Notes: generated from the letters alone by a model not told the origin. A stretch of DNA of 64,000 nucleotides from Vulcanimicrobiota bacterium (GCA_019637395.1 JAHBVR010000002.1:62001-126000), one strand, 5' to 3'; shown: positions 30,842-39,445, counted from the first letter of the stretch. Numbers and translations are program-made.

Positions 30842-32830
30842 GATAAAGCCTCCTCCCCTCAAAGGACCCCCCACTTCGTAGCTGGTCAGCTCCACTTGCC
30901 AGCCGGAACGATGTTCGGCGGGCAACTGAAAGTTTACTTGCGTATCCGAGCCGTTGCAGATCAGCAGCATGTGCTCGCATTCTCCGTGCATCAGCATGCC
31001 CAGGGCTGCCCAATCCGCCAGATGCCAGTCCCGCTGGCTCACTTCACGGCCTTCGGGATGCAGCCAGAGAACGTCTTCGGACTTGAGGTAGCGCGCTCGT
31101 CCCAGCGTTTCTCCCAGACGTTTGCGCAGTTGCGCCAGTTTGTGCACGAAGCCCAGCAAATCGCGCTGGTCGTAGCCTAACTTCCAGTCCACCCAACTGA
31201 TGCTGCTGTCCTGGCAGTAGGCATTGTTGTTGCCGCCCTGGCTGCGCCCGATTTCGTCCCCGCCCAACAACATGGGCACGCCTTGAGAAAGGTAGAGGCA
31301 GGCCAACATACTCTTTTGCTGGCGCAAGCGCCGGGCCCGTACGGTAGGATCGTCACTTTCGCCTTCGACTCCGAAGTTGCGGCTGGAGTTGTTGTTGGAG
31401 CCGTCGCGATTTTCTTCGCCGTTGGCCAGGTTGTGTTTTTCCTGATAGCACACCAGGTCGCGCAGCGTGAAGCCGTCGTGGCAGGTGATGAAGTTGATCG
31501 AGCTGAGCGGCCCCTTGCCGGATTTCCCGAACAGGTCGCTGGAGCCGGTCAGACGAGTCGCCAACTGAGCCTGATGACCCGCGTCTCCACGCCAGTAACG
31601 GCGCAGACAGTCGCGGTAGCGGTCGTTCCACTCGGCCCAGCGGGTGGGGAAATTGCCCACCTGGTAGCCCCCCTCGCCCAGGTCCCAGGGTTCGGCGATC
31701 AGCTTGACGTTGCGCAGCACCGGATCCTGATGGACTGCGTCCAAGAAGGAACTGCGGTCACGAGCCAGGGCAGTGGCCAGGTCGTAGCGGAAGCCGTCCA
31801 CGTGCATCTCCTCCACCCAGAAGCGCAAGCTGTCCATGACCATGGAAAGCACCTGGGGATGGTCGGTGTTGACGGTGTTGCCGCAACCGGTGAAATCCCG
31901 GTAGTAGCGCGGCCGGTTCTTATCCAGGCGGTAATAGCTGAGATTGTCGAGGCCGCGGAAACTCAGGGTGGGTCCCAACTGGCTGCCTTCGCCGGTGTGG
32001 TTGTAGACCACGTCGAGAATCACCTCGATACCGGCTCGGTGAAAGGCTTTGACCATTTCCCGGAACTCGCTCAGGGCGTCCTCACGGGCATAGCGCGAGG
32101 CGGGCCGGAAGAAGTTGATGGTGCCGTAGCCCCAATAGTTGACCAGACCCAGTTCGCGCAGCCGCCGGTCATCCAGGATCGAATGCACCGGCAACAACTC
32201 CACTGCCGTTACGCCCAGCTTCTGGTAGTGCTCCAGCATGACCGGGCAGGAGAGACCGCGATAGGTTCCGCGCAAATCGGCGGGCACGTCGGGATGGAGC
32301 AGAGTGGCTCCTTTGACGTGGGTTTCGTAAATCAAGGTCTGCGACCAGGGCGTGCGGGGGTGCGCGTCTCCTTCCCAATCGAAGGACATGTCTACGACCC
32401 GGCCCTTGGGGGCGTGCTCGCCGTTATCGCGCCGATCCATGGTCAGGTCCTGGTCCGGGTCACCGATGACGTAGCCAAAATCGCTGTCGGCCAGTTGGAT
32501 GCGCCCATCGTAAGCGCGGGCATAGGGATCGAGTAACAGTTTGTAAGGGTTGAAGCGATGGCCGCGCTCCGGGTCGTAGGGGCCGTGCACTCGGTAGCCG
32601 TATTGCAATCCGGGACCCGCTCCAGGCAGGTATCCGTGGAAAATATTGTGCGTGCATTCGCGAAGGCGGATTCTCTCCTCGCGGCCGTGGCGAAACAGGC
32701 AGAGTTCTACTTCCTCGGCATTTTCGGAAAAAAGCGCGAAGTTGACCCCCTGGCCGTCCCAGGTGGCGCCCAGGGGATCGGGTCGGCCCGCCTTCAGCAC
32801 CAGGTTTCGCGGCACGGTGGAATTACTCAT
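30722..32830 (-). CDS. glgX: Glycogen debranching enzyme
   Basis: A 702-residue GH13 isoamylase-type enzyme that removes alpha-1,6 branches from phosphorylase-trimmed glycogen. An N-terminal CBM48 spans ~10-110 (PLGATWDGQGVNFALFSENA), followed by the catalytic barrel with DVVYNHTGEGS, the nucleophile Asp in GFRYDLATAL, Glu in LIAEPWDLG and His-Asp in FITCHDGFTL. The last ~35 residues (after LPAEGLWIGF) are Lys/Arg/Gln-rich and lie antisense to potC, beyond the usual end of the family. The gene stands alone on its strand here, without other glycogen genes. Confidence 0.94.
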   Translation of the reverse strand: MSNSTVPRNLVLKAGRPDPLGATWDGQGVNFALFSENAEEVELCLFRHGREERIRLRECTHNIFHGYLPGAGPGLQYGYRVHGPYDPERGHRFNPYKLLLDPYARAYDGRIQLADSDFGYVIGDPDQDLTMDRRDNGEHAPKGRVVDMSFDWEGDAHPRTPWSQTLIYETHVKGATLLHPDVPADLRGTYRGLSCPVMLEHYQKLGVTAVELLPVHSILDDRRLRELGLVNYWGYGTINFFRPASRYAREDALSEFREMVKAFHRAGIEVILDVVYNHTGEGSQLGPTLSFRGLDNLSYYRLDKNRPRYYRDFTGCGNTVNTDHPQVLSMVMDSLRFWVEEMHVDGFRYDLATALARDRSSFLDAVHQDPVLRNVKLIAEPWDLGEGGYQVGNFPTRWAEWNDRYRDCLRRYWRGDAGHQAQLATRLTGSSDLFGKSGKGPLSSINFITCHDGFTLRDLVCYQEKHNLANGEENRDGSNNNSSRNFGVEGESDDPTVRARRLRQQKSMLACLYLSQGVPMLLGGDEIGRSQGGNNNAYCQDSSISWVDWKLGYDQRDLLGFVHKLAQLRKRLGETLGRARYLKSEDVLWLHPEGREVSQRDWHLADWAALGMLMHGECEHMLLICNGSDTQVNFQLPAEHRSGWQVELTSYEVGGPLRGGGFILPAEGLWIGFKPAPKRQQANRKAQHDGRNGVDLGGHAEL

Positions 32831-32882
32831 TCAATTGCTTGCGACGCCAGGTAGCGAAATCCTGGAAGCCGAACCTGCGGGC

Positions 32883-34340
32883 ATGGAACCGTCCCTCGAT
32901 CAGGTGATCCAGACTTTGCAGGAGCTGCGCGCTCGCTTGCAGGCCAGTCATCTGCCGATGATGTATTTTGAAAGCGATGAGCGGGGATGCTTGCTGCGGC
33001 TTGAGGGAGAGGTGGAGCTCTTGCTCGGTTCCCCGGCCACGGTCTGGCTCGGGAAACGTCTGGAGAGCCTGTGGCAAAGCGGGCCTTGGGAAACTTCTCC
33101 GGCCTCTCTACACAACCAGGTGGTGACCCGTGAGGAAACCCGGCAGCGATTCTGGGTCCGTCTGGCCGACAGCCAGGCGGGTTACCGGGGAGTGCTGCTG
33201 GATTGCAGCCAGCAGCAGGTTCACGACCTGGAAGCCGGCCAGTTGCTGCTCACTCTGCAGCAGCAGCAAAAGCAACTGTCCGAACTGGAATTGGCGGTCC
33301 GCCAGCGGCAGGCTTTCGCGCTGGTCTTCAGCCGCGAGGTCCGCACCCTGGTGCACCGGATGCTCGGTCTGCTGGAAATGGTGCGCCACAAACCTCAGCC
33401 TCAGAGTTTGGACGGGCTGCAAGTCAGCCTGGAACATCTGCTGGCGCTCTCCGGCCCCCTGCAGGACGCGCTCGGGCCGGCCTGGACCGTCGAGCCGCAG
33501 CCGGTCGAGTTCGACCTTCACCAGACGGTGGCCCAGGTGGCCGCCTGGCTGAATTCGGAGGCCCGCGCCAAGGTGATCGAGATCCATTGCACCGTCTCGG
33601 ACTCTATTCCGCGGCGTCTTTTGGGCGACGTGGTCAAGCTTCGCCAGATTTTGCTCCAGTTGTTGGATAACGCGGTCAAATTCACGGCCGGCGACGTTAT
33701 TGTGGATGTATCCGGCAGTTCGGAAGTGCTATTTTGCATCCAGGATACCGGGCCTGGCATGTCGGCCGCCAAGATCGAGTCGCTGTTTCAGGGTTCCCTG
33801 CTCTCGGGCGATCTGCCCACCACCGGATTGGGCATCAAGTTGGCTCGCCATCTGGTCGAGCTGCTGAGGGGCAAGATCTGGGTGGACTCTCAGCCGGAGG
33901 TGGGCACGTCCTTCTATTTCAGTTTGAACTTCGCCACCCAGGGCCCGGCCCCGGTGCTTTCGGCCCCGCCGGAGAGCGGGCGCCTGCGCGTGTTGCTGGC
34001 CGAAGATGACGCCGTCTGCCAGAAAGTCGCCCTGCGCATTCTGAACTCCATGGGTCACCGGGTCGACATCGTCTCCAACGGTCTTGACGTGCTCGAGGTT
34101 TTACAGCGAGGGGTCTACGACGTGGTGTTGCTTGATGTGGAAATGCCTGCGCTGGACGGCCTGGAAACAGCCCGCCAGATCCACCGGCGCTTCACGCCGG
34201 CTCCGTATTTGATCGCGCTTACAGCCGGCAATTCGGCGGCCGATCGGCGTAAGGTGATGCTGGCCGGAATGCAGGATTTTCTGGCCAAGCCGCTACGCGC
34301 CGAGGAATTAGCCGACGCACTGACGCAGATCCATTTATGA
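32883..34340 (+). CDS. Hybrid sensor kinase with degenerate phospho-acceptor site and C-terminal receiver
   Basis: A 485-residue cytoplasmic protein. A PAS-like N-terminal region (~1-110) leads through a Gln-rich coiled coil to a HisKA-like helix, where the usual S-H-E-x-R-T is F-S-Arg151-E-V-R-T, so the phospho-accepting His is missing. The HATPase is intact: N box LLQLLDNAVKF, G1 QDTGPGM and G2 TTGLGIKLA. The receiver (~365-485) has Asp418 in VVLLDVEMP and Lys in FLAKPLR. Start ATG at 32883; the frame upstream is antisense to glgX. The stop overlaps the CBS gene start (ATGA). Confidence 0.88.
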   Translation: MEPSLDQVIQTLQELRARLQASHLPMMYFESDERGCLLRLEGEVELLLGSPATVWLGKRLESLWQSGPWETSPASLHNQVVTREETRQRFWVRLADSQAGYRGVLLDCSQQQVHDLEAGQLLLTLQQQQKQLSELELAVRQRQAFALVFSREVRTLVHRMLGLLEMVRHKPQPQSLDGLQVSLEHLLALSGPLQDALGPAWTVEPQPVEFDLHQTVAQVAAWLNSEARAKVIEIHCTVSDSIPRRLLGDVVKLRQILLQLLDNAVKFTAGDVIVDVSGSSEVLFCIQDTGPGMSAAKIESLFQGSLLSGDLPTTGLGIKLARHLVELLRGKIWVDSQPEVGTSFYFSLNFATQGPAPVLSAPPESGRLRVLLAEDDAVCQKVALRILNSMGHRVDIVSNGLDVLEVLQRGVYDVVLLDVEMPALDGLETARQIHRRFTPAPYLIALTAGNSAADRRKVMLAGMQDFLAKPLRAEELADALTQIHL

Positions 34341-34738
34341 CGCTCGTGCAAGATATCATGACCAAGGGCTGCTACTGCATGCGCCAGGAGCAAACTCTGG
34401 CCGAGATTCTGCACGAATTCGACAAGCGCGCCATTTCGGGTGGTCCGGTGGTGGACGCTGACGGAATTGTCATCGGTCACCTCTCGCGCACCGGCGTCTC
34501 CCGCCATTTTGCTAAAGCCGGCCAGATCGACCAGAATCTAACGGTGAGGGAGGTCATGGAGACGTTTGCCTTTCAGGTCTACGCCGACGACTCGGTGAAG
34601 TCGCTCTTGGAAACGATGTTGGCCAGTCGTATTCATCGAATGATCGTGACCGATGAGGACGGGCGCCCGATAGGAATCGTGACCTCGATGGATCTCATGG
34701 GCCTTCTCTACGACCGGCTGAGCGCTTCAGACGGATAA
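34337..34738 (+). CDS. Two-CBS-domain protein
   Basis: A 133-residue protein made of a CBS pair, which binds adenine nucleotides and acts as a sensor or regulator. CBS1 starts VQDIMTKGCYCM and ends GIVIGHLSRTGVSRHF; CBS2 starts TVREVMETFAFQV and ends GRPIGIVTSMDLMGLL. Its ATG overlaps the kinase stop (ATGA), suggesting it works with that kinase, for example by sensing energy state. The 3' end overlaps the convergent SDR gene by 12 bases. Confidence 0.92.
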   Translation: MTLVQDIMTKGCYCMRQEQTLAEILHEFDKRAISGGPVVDADGIVIGHLSRTGVSRHFAKAGQIDQNLTVREVMETFAFQVYADDSVKSLLETMLASRIHRMIVTDEDGRPIGIVTSMDLMGLLYDRLSASDG

Positions 34739-35350
34739 ACTCTGGCCGTTGTGCGCGGGGCCCAGGCCGAGAATGAGCCGGGCCGCCTTATCCACCCACT
34801 GGTCCGGAGTAGGAAAAAAGCGCGCTCCTTCGCCCAGCGCCTGACGCAACATATCGGTCTGGAGCGTGCCCGGATCCAGTGCCACCGCCGCCATCGTCTT
34901 GGGCAATTCCGAGGCCAGCGTCTTGACCAGGCCTTCCACCGCCCATTTTGAGGTGCAGTAAGGACCCATGCGCGGCGAGGTGGTGCGCCCGTAGCCGGAG
35001 CTGATGCCGATGAGCACACCCCGGGTCATGTGGGGCAGCACGGCTCGGAAAAGGTAGAACACCCCTTTCACGTTCACGTCGATGAGCCGCGAAAAATCTT
35101 CCGGTTCGACCTGGGCCAGAGGCGCGGGCGAAAGCACGGTGGCGGCATTGGCGAGGACCAGATCGGGCGCACCGTAGTGATGCACGACGCTCTCGACCCA
35201 GTCGCGGACCTGTCCGAAGTCGCTTGCGTCCACCCGGTTGGGTGGGGCGGAAGCCTGAGAAAAGCCCCAGACCTGGTGGCCTTGCTCGCTGAAGTAGTCG
35301 GTCAGGGCGGCGCCCAGGCCGCGCCGATTACCGCTGATCAGAATGCGCAT
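34727..35350 (-). CDS. Short-chain dehydrogenase/reductase (SDR)
   Basis: A 207-residue Rossmann enzyme. The N-terminal nucleotide-binding motif is SGNRRGLGAAL, the NAA motif is LANAAT, and the active site is Ser in GISSGYGR followed by Y-C-T-S-K. Slightly short for the family (usually ~250), with a compact C terminus ending right after the substrate-loop region. The substrate is unknown; NAD(P) use is not resolved. Last gene of a minus-strand trio in which it overlaps the DHH gene by 23 bases. Confidence 0.9.
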   Translation of the reverse strand: MRILISGNRRGLGAALTDYFSEQGHQVWGFSQASAPPNRVDASDFGQVRDWVESVVHHYGAPDLVLANAATVLSPAPLAQVEPEDFSRLIDVNVKGVFYLFRAVLPHMTRGVLIGISSGYGRTTSPRMGPYCTSKWAVEGLVKTLASELPKTMAAVALDPGTLQTDMLRQALGEGARFFPTPDQWVDKAARLILGLGPAHNGQSLSV

Positions 35351-36281
35351 AGAATTTCTCCAAGAATTGTTCCCATTGATTCGGATCCAGGACGGCGCCT
35401 GCCGATTGGGGGTGACCGCGCACGATCAGGCCCAATTGACCGAGGATTTTGATGGCGTTCAGCGCTCCCCTGCTGCGCGCCGAGATATGCACCTCGGCCA
35501 CGTCGCTGCGCCGATTGGCCGCCAGCACCACATAGTCGGCCAGACGCGCTTTCCAGATCTGGGCGACCACGGACTGGATGGGGCAGTCGCTGGAAAATTG
35601 CACCAGGGCAATCCGGCCGCGTTTGATGGCCGGGACCTGTTTGGCCTGGCCCAGGCGTTTGCGTACCTTGCGCTGGCAGTCGCGTAGATAGACCATGGAG
35701 GCATGGTCAGAACGTAACATTTGCGCGGGAGAGTCGTGATGAGTCAGGGCTGACAGGGCCTGCTCGCAGTCAGCACCGGCTCGATGAGCACTGTTGACCA
35801 GCGAGGTGAGCTGGCGTAAAGGATTGAGCCCCCAACGCCGTATTTGATTCTGCAATATTTCGCCGGCGGCGGAGTCGCCCAGGTCGCTGAGGATTCCCAG
35901 GGCGGCAATCCAGGCGTGCGGGCCGTCGCTTTCGCCCCATAGCAGTTCATGGGTCAGCCAGGCGGTACAGCGGTCGGGACGATGCAGCAGGAGGGTATCC
36001 GGTGGCGGTTGCCGCGGCAGGGGGTGGTGGTCGATGACGACCGTCGGCAGTTGCCAGGGAAAGCGTTCCTCGGGGCAACTCAGGTCCAGCAGGTAGACCA
36101 ATCGGGCCGGATTTTGCAGAACGGGTAGCCACTGGCGGGCGCTGACCACCTGGGTGGTCCCACCCAGGCGCAGCTTCCAGAGCGCCGCCGCGCACAGCCC
36201 GTCGGCGTCAAAGTCATGCAGCGCCGTCGGTGGACCGGGGTAACGCCGAATCCACTCTTCCAGGAAGTCTTTCAGGGCCAC
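35328..36281 (-). CDS. DHH-family phosphoesterase
   Basis: A 317-residue protein of the DHH superfamily (RecJ-, NrnA- and GdpP-like manganese phosphoesterases). The metal motifs are HDFDADGLCAA at residues ~22-32, the aspartate in LLDLSCP, and VIDHHPLP at ~82. The C-terminal DHHA1-like domain ends with GHPQSAGAVL, corresponding to the substrate-binding GGH motif. It would cleave phosphodiesters in DNA, nanoRNA or cyclic dinucleotides; which one is not readable. It overlaps both neighbours on the same strand (10 and 23 bases). Confidence 0.85.
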   Translation of the reverse strand: MALKDFLEEWIRRYPGPPTALHDFDADGLCAAALWKLRLGGTTQVVSARQWLPVLQNPARLVYLLDLSCPEERFPWQLPTVVIDHHPLPRQPPPDTLLLHRPDRCTAWLTHELLWGESDGPHAWIAALGILSDLGDSAAGEILQNQIRRWGLNPLRQLTSLVNSAHRAGADCEQALSALTHHDSPAQMLRSDHASMVYLRDCQRKVRKRLGQAKQVPAIKRGRIALVQFSSDCPIQSVVAQIWKARLADYVVLAANRRSDVAEVHISARSRGALNAIKILGQLGLIVRGHPQSAGAVLDPNQWEQFLEKFYAHSDQR

Positions 36282-37537
36282 AATTTGGTGACGGTCATCG
36301 GCGTGAGGCCGGCGGGAGGACGAATTTTCCAGAGCGAGCCCCGTTCGGTGGTCAGGAAAAATAGGCTGCCATAGCGGTCAGTGGTCATCCCCGAAGGTAA
36401 GTCCTGGCGCAAATTCTCATCAAGCGTTCCCAACAGCGACCACTCGCCGGTGCTGTCCACAAAGCGGTAGAGCCGGGCCCGATCATGCACATAAACGGCC
36501 CAGCCGTGGCTATCCATAGCCAGTCCAATGGGAGAACCCAGCCCCAGGCTGGCGGGCGGGCGGAAACGCCGGCGGTGCCAATTTCCCAGCGGGCCGGCGC
36601 TCTCCAGCTCGGTAGGCGAATAGTGGGCCGAGGCCTCGGGACTGACGAGTTTGCGCAGACATTGGTAGTCCACGTCAGCCACCCAGATCAAGCTCATGGC
36701 CGGGTCACAAACGATCCCGGCCGGTCGGCCCAGCGGAGGATTCTGAGGTTTGCTGACGCTGGTGCTGTTCCAGGCGCTGCCATCGCTGAACCAGAGGCCG
36801 CGATTGGTGAGGTCGGCCGCCACCAGGCGACCGGTGCCCTGATCGGTGGCCATACCGCTAAACAGGGCCAGGGCGCGCTGGGAATCTACCGCTGCTACGG
36901 GCGCCGCCAGCGCTGCCCCCCAGGTCCCGGGCGCGGGCAAGGTCTCTCGATAGGATACGGGGGACTCTTTGCTACCTCCGCGCCAGAAGAAATTCGTGCC
37001 GGGGCGCCCGGCCAGGGCGCCCCCGCGGCGAGCGTCGCTGACCGCGCCCAGGTTGGTGACGGTGGAGGTCTGGTCGTCCCAGCCCATTAAGTCCGTTCCG
37101 TTGACCCAGACCACTTTGTGGGAGTATTCATCGCTGATCACACCGCTGAAGGCGATGGCCGGGTCGGATGTCAGGCAAAAGGCCCTGGCCAGCGCCCCGC
37201 TGGGCGCCACCGCCTCCACTTGCAGAACGTAAAGCCCGTCCTCATAAGGAGTCAGGCTCAGGGTGGTATTGAAACCCGGATTAGGGTCTGTTTCCTGGCG
37301 CAAGCCGGTGGCGAGTTCCTCGAACGGAACGGTTTTGGCTTCTTCCAGGCGGCGGTGGGCCAGCATGGTGCATTTGGAGTAATCGATGGAGCGCCGGGCG
37401 TGACGCTGACCAGAAGCAAATAGAGACATTAAATAGAGGCAAACGAGCAAAAGCAGCAGCAGCGAAACTTGCACTTCCAACAAGGACAGACCCTGACGCC
37501 AGCCGCGATTCCCCATTCTCTTAGGTTGCTTCCACAT
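36272..37537 (-). CDS. Type IV prepilin-like protein fused to an NHL-type beta-propeller
   Basis: A 421-residue protein. Its N terminus (RQG/LSLLEVQVSLLLLLLVCLYLMSLF, cleavage after Gly16) is a class III prepilin leader with Glu at +5, so it would be processed by prepilin peptidase and anchored or assembled as a minor pseudopilin. After ~110 residues of pilin-like domain, ~300 residues of short beta-strand repeats (GIVCDPAMSLIWVADVDYQ, GLAMDSHGWAVYVHDRARL, GMTTDRYGSLFFLTTER) look like an NHL/SMP-30-type propeller. First gene of a minus-strand trio with the DHH and SDR genes. No other pilus gene is in the window. Confidence 0.8.
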   Translation of the reverse strand: MWKQPKRMGNRGWRQGLSLLEVQVSLLLLLLVCLYLMSLFASGQRHARRSIDYSKCTMLAHRRLEEAKTVPFEELATGLRQETDPNPGFNTTLSLTPYEDGLYVLQVEAVAPSGALARAFCLTSDPAIAFSGVISDEYSHKVVWVNGTDLMGWDDQTSTVTNLGAVSDARRGGALAGRPGTNFFWRGGSKESPVSYRETLPAPGTWGAALAAPVAAVDSQRALALFSGMATDQGTGRLVAADLTNRGLWFSDGSAWNSTSVSKPQNPPLGRPAGIVCDPAMSLIWVADVDYQCLRKLVSPEASAHYSPTELESAGPLGNWHRRRFRPPASLGLGSPIGLAMDSHGWAVYVHDRARLYRFVDSTGEWSLLGTLDENLRQDLPSGMTTDRYGSLFFLTTERGSLWKIRPPAGLTPMTVTKLWP

Positions 37538-37556
37538 TCCGCAAAAACCTGCATAA

Positions 37557-37592
37557 AAGGAAGAGGCCCGAATAGCTCCGGGCCTCTTCCTT
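37557..37592 (-). terminator. Intrinsic terminator of the HU gene
   Basis: Perfect 14-base inverted repeat AAGGAAGAGGCCCG / CGGGCCTCTTCCTT with an 8-base loop, followed on the minus strand by a short T-run (TTTT). It sits 23 bases after the HU stop and before the prepilin gene start, so it ends the HU message. Confidence 0.85.
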
Positions 37593-37614
37593 TCAGGTTC
37601 ATCCGAGAAAACGG

Positions 37615-37902
37615 TTATTTATCACAACTCTCTTTGAGCGTCTTGCCGGGCTTGAAAACGGGGTAGTTCTTGGCGGGAACCTTAATCGTTTTGCCGGTGG
37701 CCGGGTTGCGAGCTTCGCGCTCTTCGCGCTTGCGGGCGAAGAAAGATCCGAAGCCGGGGATCACGAGCTTGTCTCCCGCCTTCAGTTGATTTACGATCAG
37801 GCCTTTTTCTGCGTCGAACAGCGCATCCACAACATCCGCGGCCTTGGCCTGGGACAGGTCGGTATGCTTGGCCAATTCTTTGATCAACTCGGTTTTGTTC
37901 AC
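37615..37902 (-). CDS. HU-family DNA-binding protein
   Basis: A 95-residue nucleoid protein. It begins VNKTELIKELAKHTDLSQ and carries the DNA-binding arm signature PGFGSFFARKREEREARNPATGKTIKVPAKNYPVFKPGKTL split over residues ~45-88. It bends and compacts DNA as a dimer. The GTG at 37902 is chosen: GGGAG lies ten bases upstream and the product then has the usual HU length; a longer frame from 37944 adds residues absent from the family. It is followed by a strong terminator. The intergenic region upstream has two GTTAAC palindromes. Confidence 0.95.
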   Translation of the reverse strand: MNKTELIKELAKHTDLSQAKAADVVDALFDAEKGLIVNQLKAGDKLVIPGFGSFFARKREEREARNPATGKTIKVPAKNYPVFKPGKTLKESCDK

Positions 37903-38005
37903 GGGGGGATTCTCCCTTTCAACGAAATACTTGGTGTTGCCCACGTAACACCGGTGCAGGCGCTCAGGTTAAAGCAACCTCCAGGCAACTCCTGCTCCCT
38001 GGTGG

Positions 38006-38037
38006 TTTGTTAACAAATGTAGCCAAATTGTTAACAG
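38006..38037. promoter_or_regulatory. Two tandem GTTAAC palindromes, 21 bases apart
   Basis: TTTGTTAACAAA (38006-38017, perfect 12-base palindrome) and TGTTAACA (38029-38036, perfect 8-base palindrome) are centred 21 bases, or two helix turns, apart. They lie between the divergent HU and alpha/beta hydrolase genes. Such spacing suits cooperative binding of a dimeric repressor on one face of the DNA. Factor unknown. Confidence 0.5.
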
Positions 38038-38041
38038 AAAG

Positions 38042-38842
38042 GTGCGACTGTTCTCCGTGCGAATAGCAAAGCCCGTGAATCAGGTCGTTTGCGCACCTCC
38101 ATGGGGCTTTTCCCGGCTGCCTTTGAAAAGCCCCCCGGGACACTGGCTGCATGTGCTCGAGGCCGGGCAATCCGAGGCCCCCACCCTCTTGCTGCTTCAC
38201 GGGGCAGCCGGCAGTTGGCACAATTTTCGTCTTCAAATTGAATGGCTGCAGCATAGTTATCGTATCGTTTCGTTAGACTTGCGCGGTCACGGATTGTCTC
38301 CCTGGCCCGGCACCAGTCACATCGAGGACTTTGTGCAAGACGTTCTGGGAGTGGTGGAAGCCCGCGTTCCCGGGCCTTTCGCCATCGTCGGCCATTCCTT
38401 TGGCGGTTGCCTGGCCACCATGGTAGCCGACCGCCTTGGGTCGCGCGTGCGGGGCTTGACGCTGCTCAACACCGCCGGGGAAATCCCGCGCGGGCCGCTG
38501 TTCCGCTTCCTCAAATTGTTTGCCCGCTTCTCCCATTGGGTGGCCCAGATTGAGCCTTACTGGATTTCCTGTCACGGCCGGGTGGCCCACGACCTGCTCT
38601 GGGACACCTTGCCGGCCTGGAATACCTGGAATCTGTACCCTGGAATTCAGGTGCCCACACTGGTCTTGGCGGGACGGCGAGATTCGCTGATCCCCTGGCG
38701 GTCCAGCCTGCGCATGGCCGCCATGATCCCTGGAGCCATGTCCCACCTGATCGACGACGGCGCCCACGTCTGCATGTGGGAAAGCCCCGACCTGTTGCGC
38801 TCCCACATGGAAGCCTGGCTGGCCCGCCTGGACTGGAAATAA
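38042..38842 (+). CDS. Alpha/beta hydrolase
   Basis: A 266-residue hydrolase of the alpha/beta fold. The oxyanion region is LLLLHGAAGSWHNF, the nucleophile elbow is GHSFGG, the acid is Asp in LAGRRDSLIP and the base is His in DDGAHVCMWESP, so the triad is complete. No signal peptide. Substrate unknown (ester, lactone or C-C bond). The assigned GTG at 38042 has no clear ribosome-binding site and lies five bases from an operator-like palindrome; GTG codons at 38057 or 38075 in frame are alternatives. A bidirectional hairpin follows the stop. Confidence 0.88.
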   Translation: MRLFSVRIAKPVNQVVCAPPWGFSRLPLKSPPGHWLHVLEAGQSEAPTLLLLHGAAGSWHNFRLQIEWLQHSYRIVSLDLRGHGLSPWPGTSHIEDFVQDVLGVVEARVPGPFAIVGHSFGGCLATMVADRLGSRVRGLTLLNTAGEIPRGPLFRFLKLFARFSHWVAQIEPYWISCHGRVAHDLLWDTLPAWNTWNLYPGIQVPTLVLAGRRDSLIPWRSSLRMAAMIPGAMSHLIDDGAHVCMWESPDLLRSHMEAWLARLDWK

Positions 38843-38845
38843 AAA

Positions 38846-38872
38846 CAAGGCGGAGAGAACCTCTCCGCCTTG
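38846..38872 (-). terminator. Terminator hairpin between convergent genes
   Basis: A perfect 12-base inverted repeat CAAGGCGGAGAG / CTCTCCGCCTTG with a 3-base loop. On the minus strand it is followed by five Ts, ending the PilZ-like gene's message; on the plus strand it immediately follows the hydrolase stop but lacks a T-run. Confidence 0.8.
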
Positions 38873-38893
38873 CGGTCGACACCGGTTTTCGTT

Positions 38894-39379
38894 TTAGATA
38901 CCCGCGGAAATACGGGCCTGGTCGTGTTGGCGGGTCAGGTAGCTGACGATTTGTTCCTGCTGTGAAGGGGTGGCCCACAGTTCCAACTGGCCACTGTAGC
39001 ACTTGATGGGTTTGACTATGCCGAGAGAACTCTGGCTGGGTGGAGCTTCGGTTTGAACTTCCGAGGCCAGGGCCACGTGCTTGACCTGGCCCATCACTTT
39101 CATCTGTCCGATGCCCTGGAGCAGAAACTCCAGTTCCAGGCACTCTTCTTCCTTGACCAGAGTGGTGGTGCGGAAAATCATTCCGGAGGTGGTGAGGCGG
39201 CCGCACAACAGGCGGAGAGGCTGATCGCTCCCGCTGCGATAGGCGATGACGGGCAGGATGCTGCGGAGACGCCCGCTGGTGGTCGGAGCCAGTGTCTTTT
39301 CGCTGGCCTTCTGAGGGGTTTTGCGACCGAAAAGCGCCTTCAGGTTCAGCGCGCGAAAAAAGGGAAGTTCTTTAGCCAT
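38894..39379 (-). CDS. PilZ-like domain protein
   Basis: About 161 residues from the ATG at 39379 (174 if begun at 39418). The central part (LRSILPVIAYR, then LLCGRLTTSGMIFRTTTLVKEEECLELEFLL) has the strand order and SGM turn of PilZ domains, which often bind cyclic di-GMP, but the RxxxR and D/NxSxxG residues are not clearly kept, so nucleotide binding is doubtful. A C-terminal helical tail follows. Start choice is uncertain: GGAGG lies 13 bases upstream of 39379. Divergent from the dam-type gene across a region with two dyads. Confidence 0.6.
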   Translation of the reverse strand: MAKELPFFRALNLKALFGRKTPQKASEKTLAPTTSGRLRSILPVIAYRSGSDQPLRLLCGRLTTSGMIFRTTTLVKEEECLELEFLLQGIGQMKVMGQVKHVALASEVQTEAPPSQSSLGIVKPIKCYSGQLELWATPSQQEQIVSYLTRQHDQARISAGI

Positions 39380-39445
39380 TGCTGTGTGCATCCTCCGAGA
39401 CTCAGCATCCAGGGGCAATGTGATTTTACCCTCGTGCCTCGCTTT

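Noticed and set aside
31283-32536. 417-codon plus-strand frame antisense to glgX
   Set aside because: glgX is complete and conserved on the other strand; the frame shows only codon-bias shadow composition.
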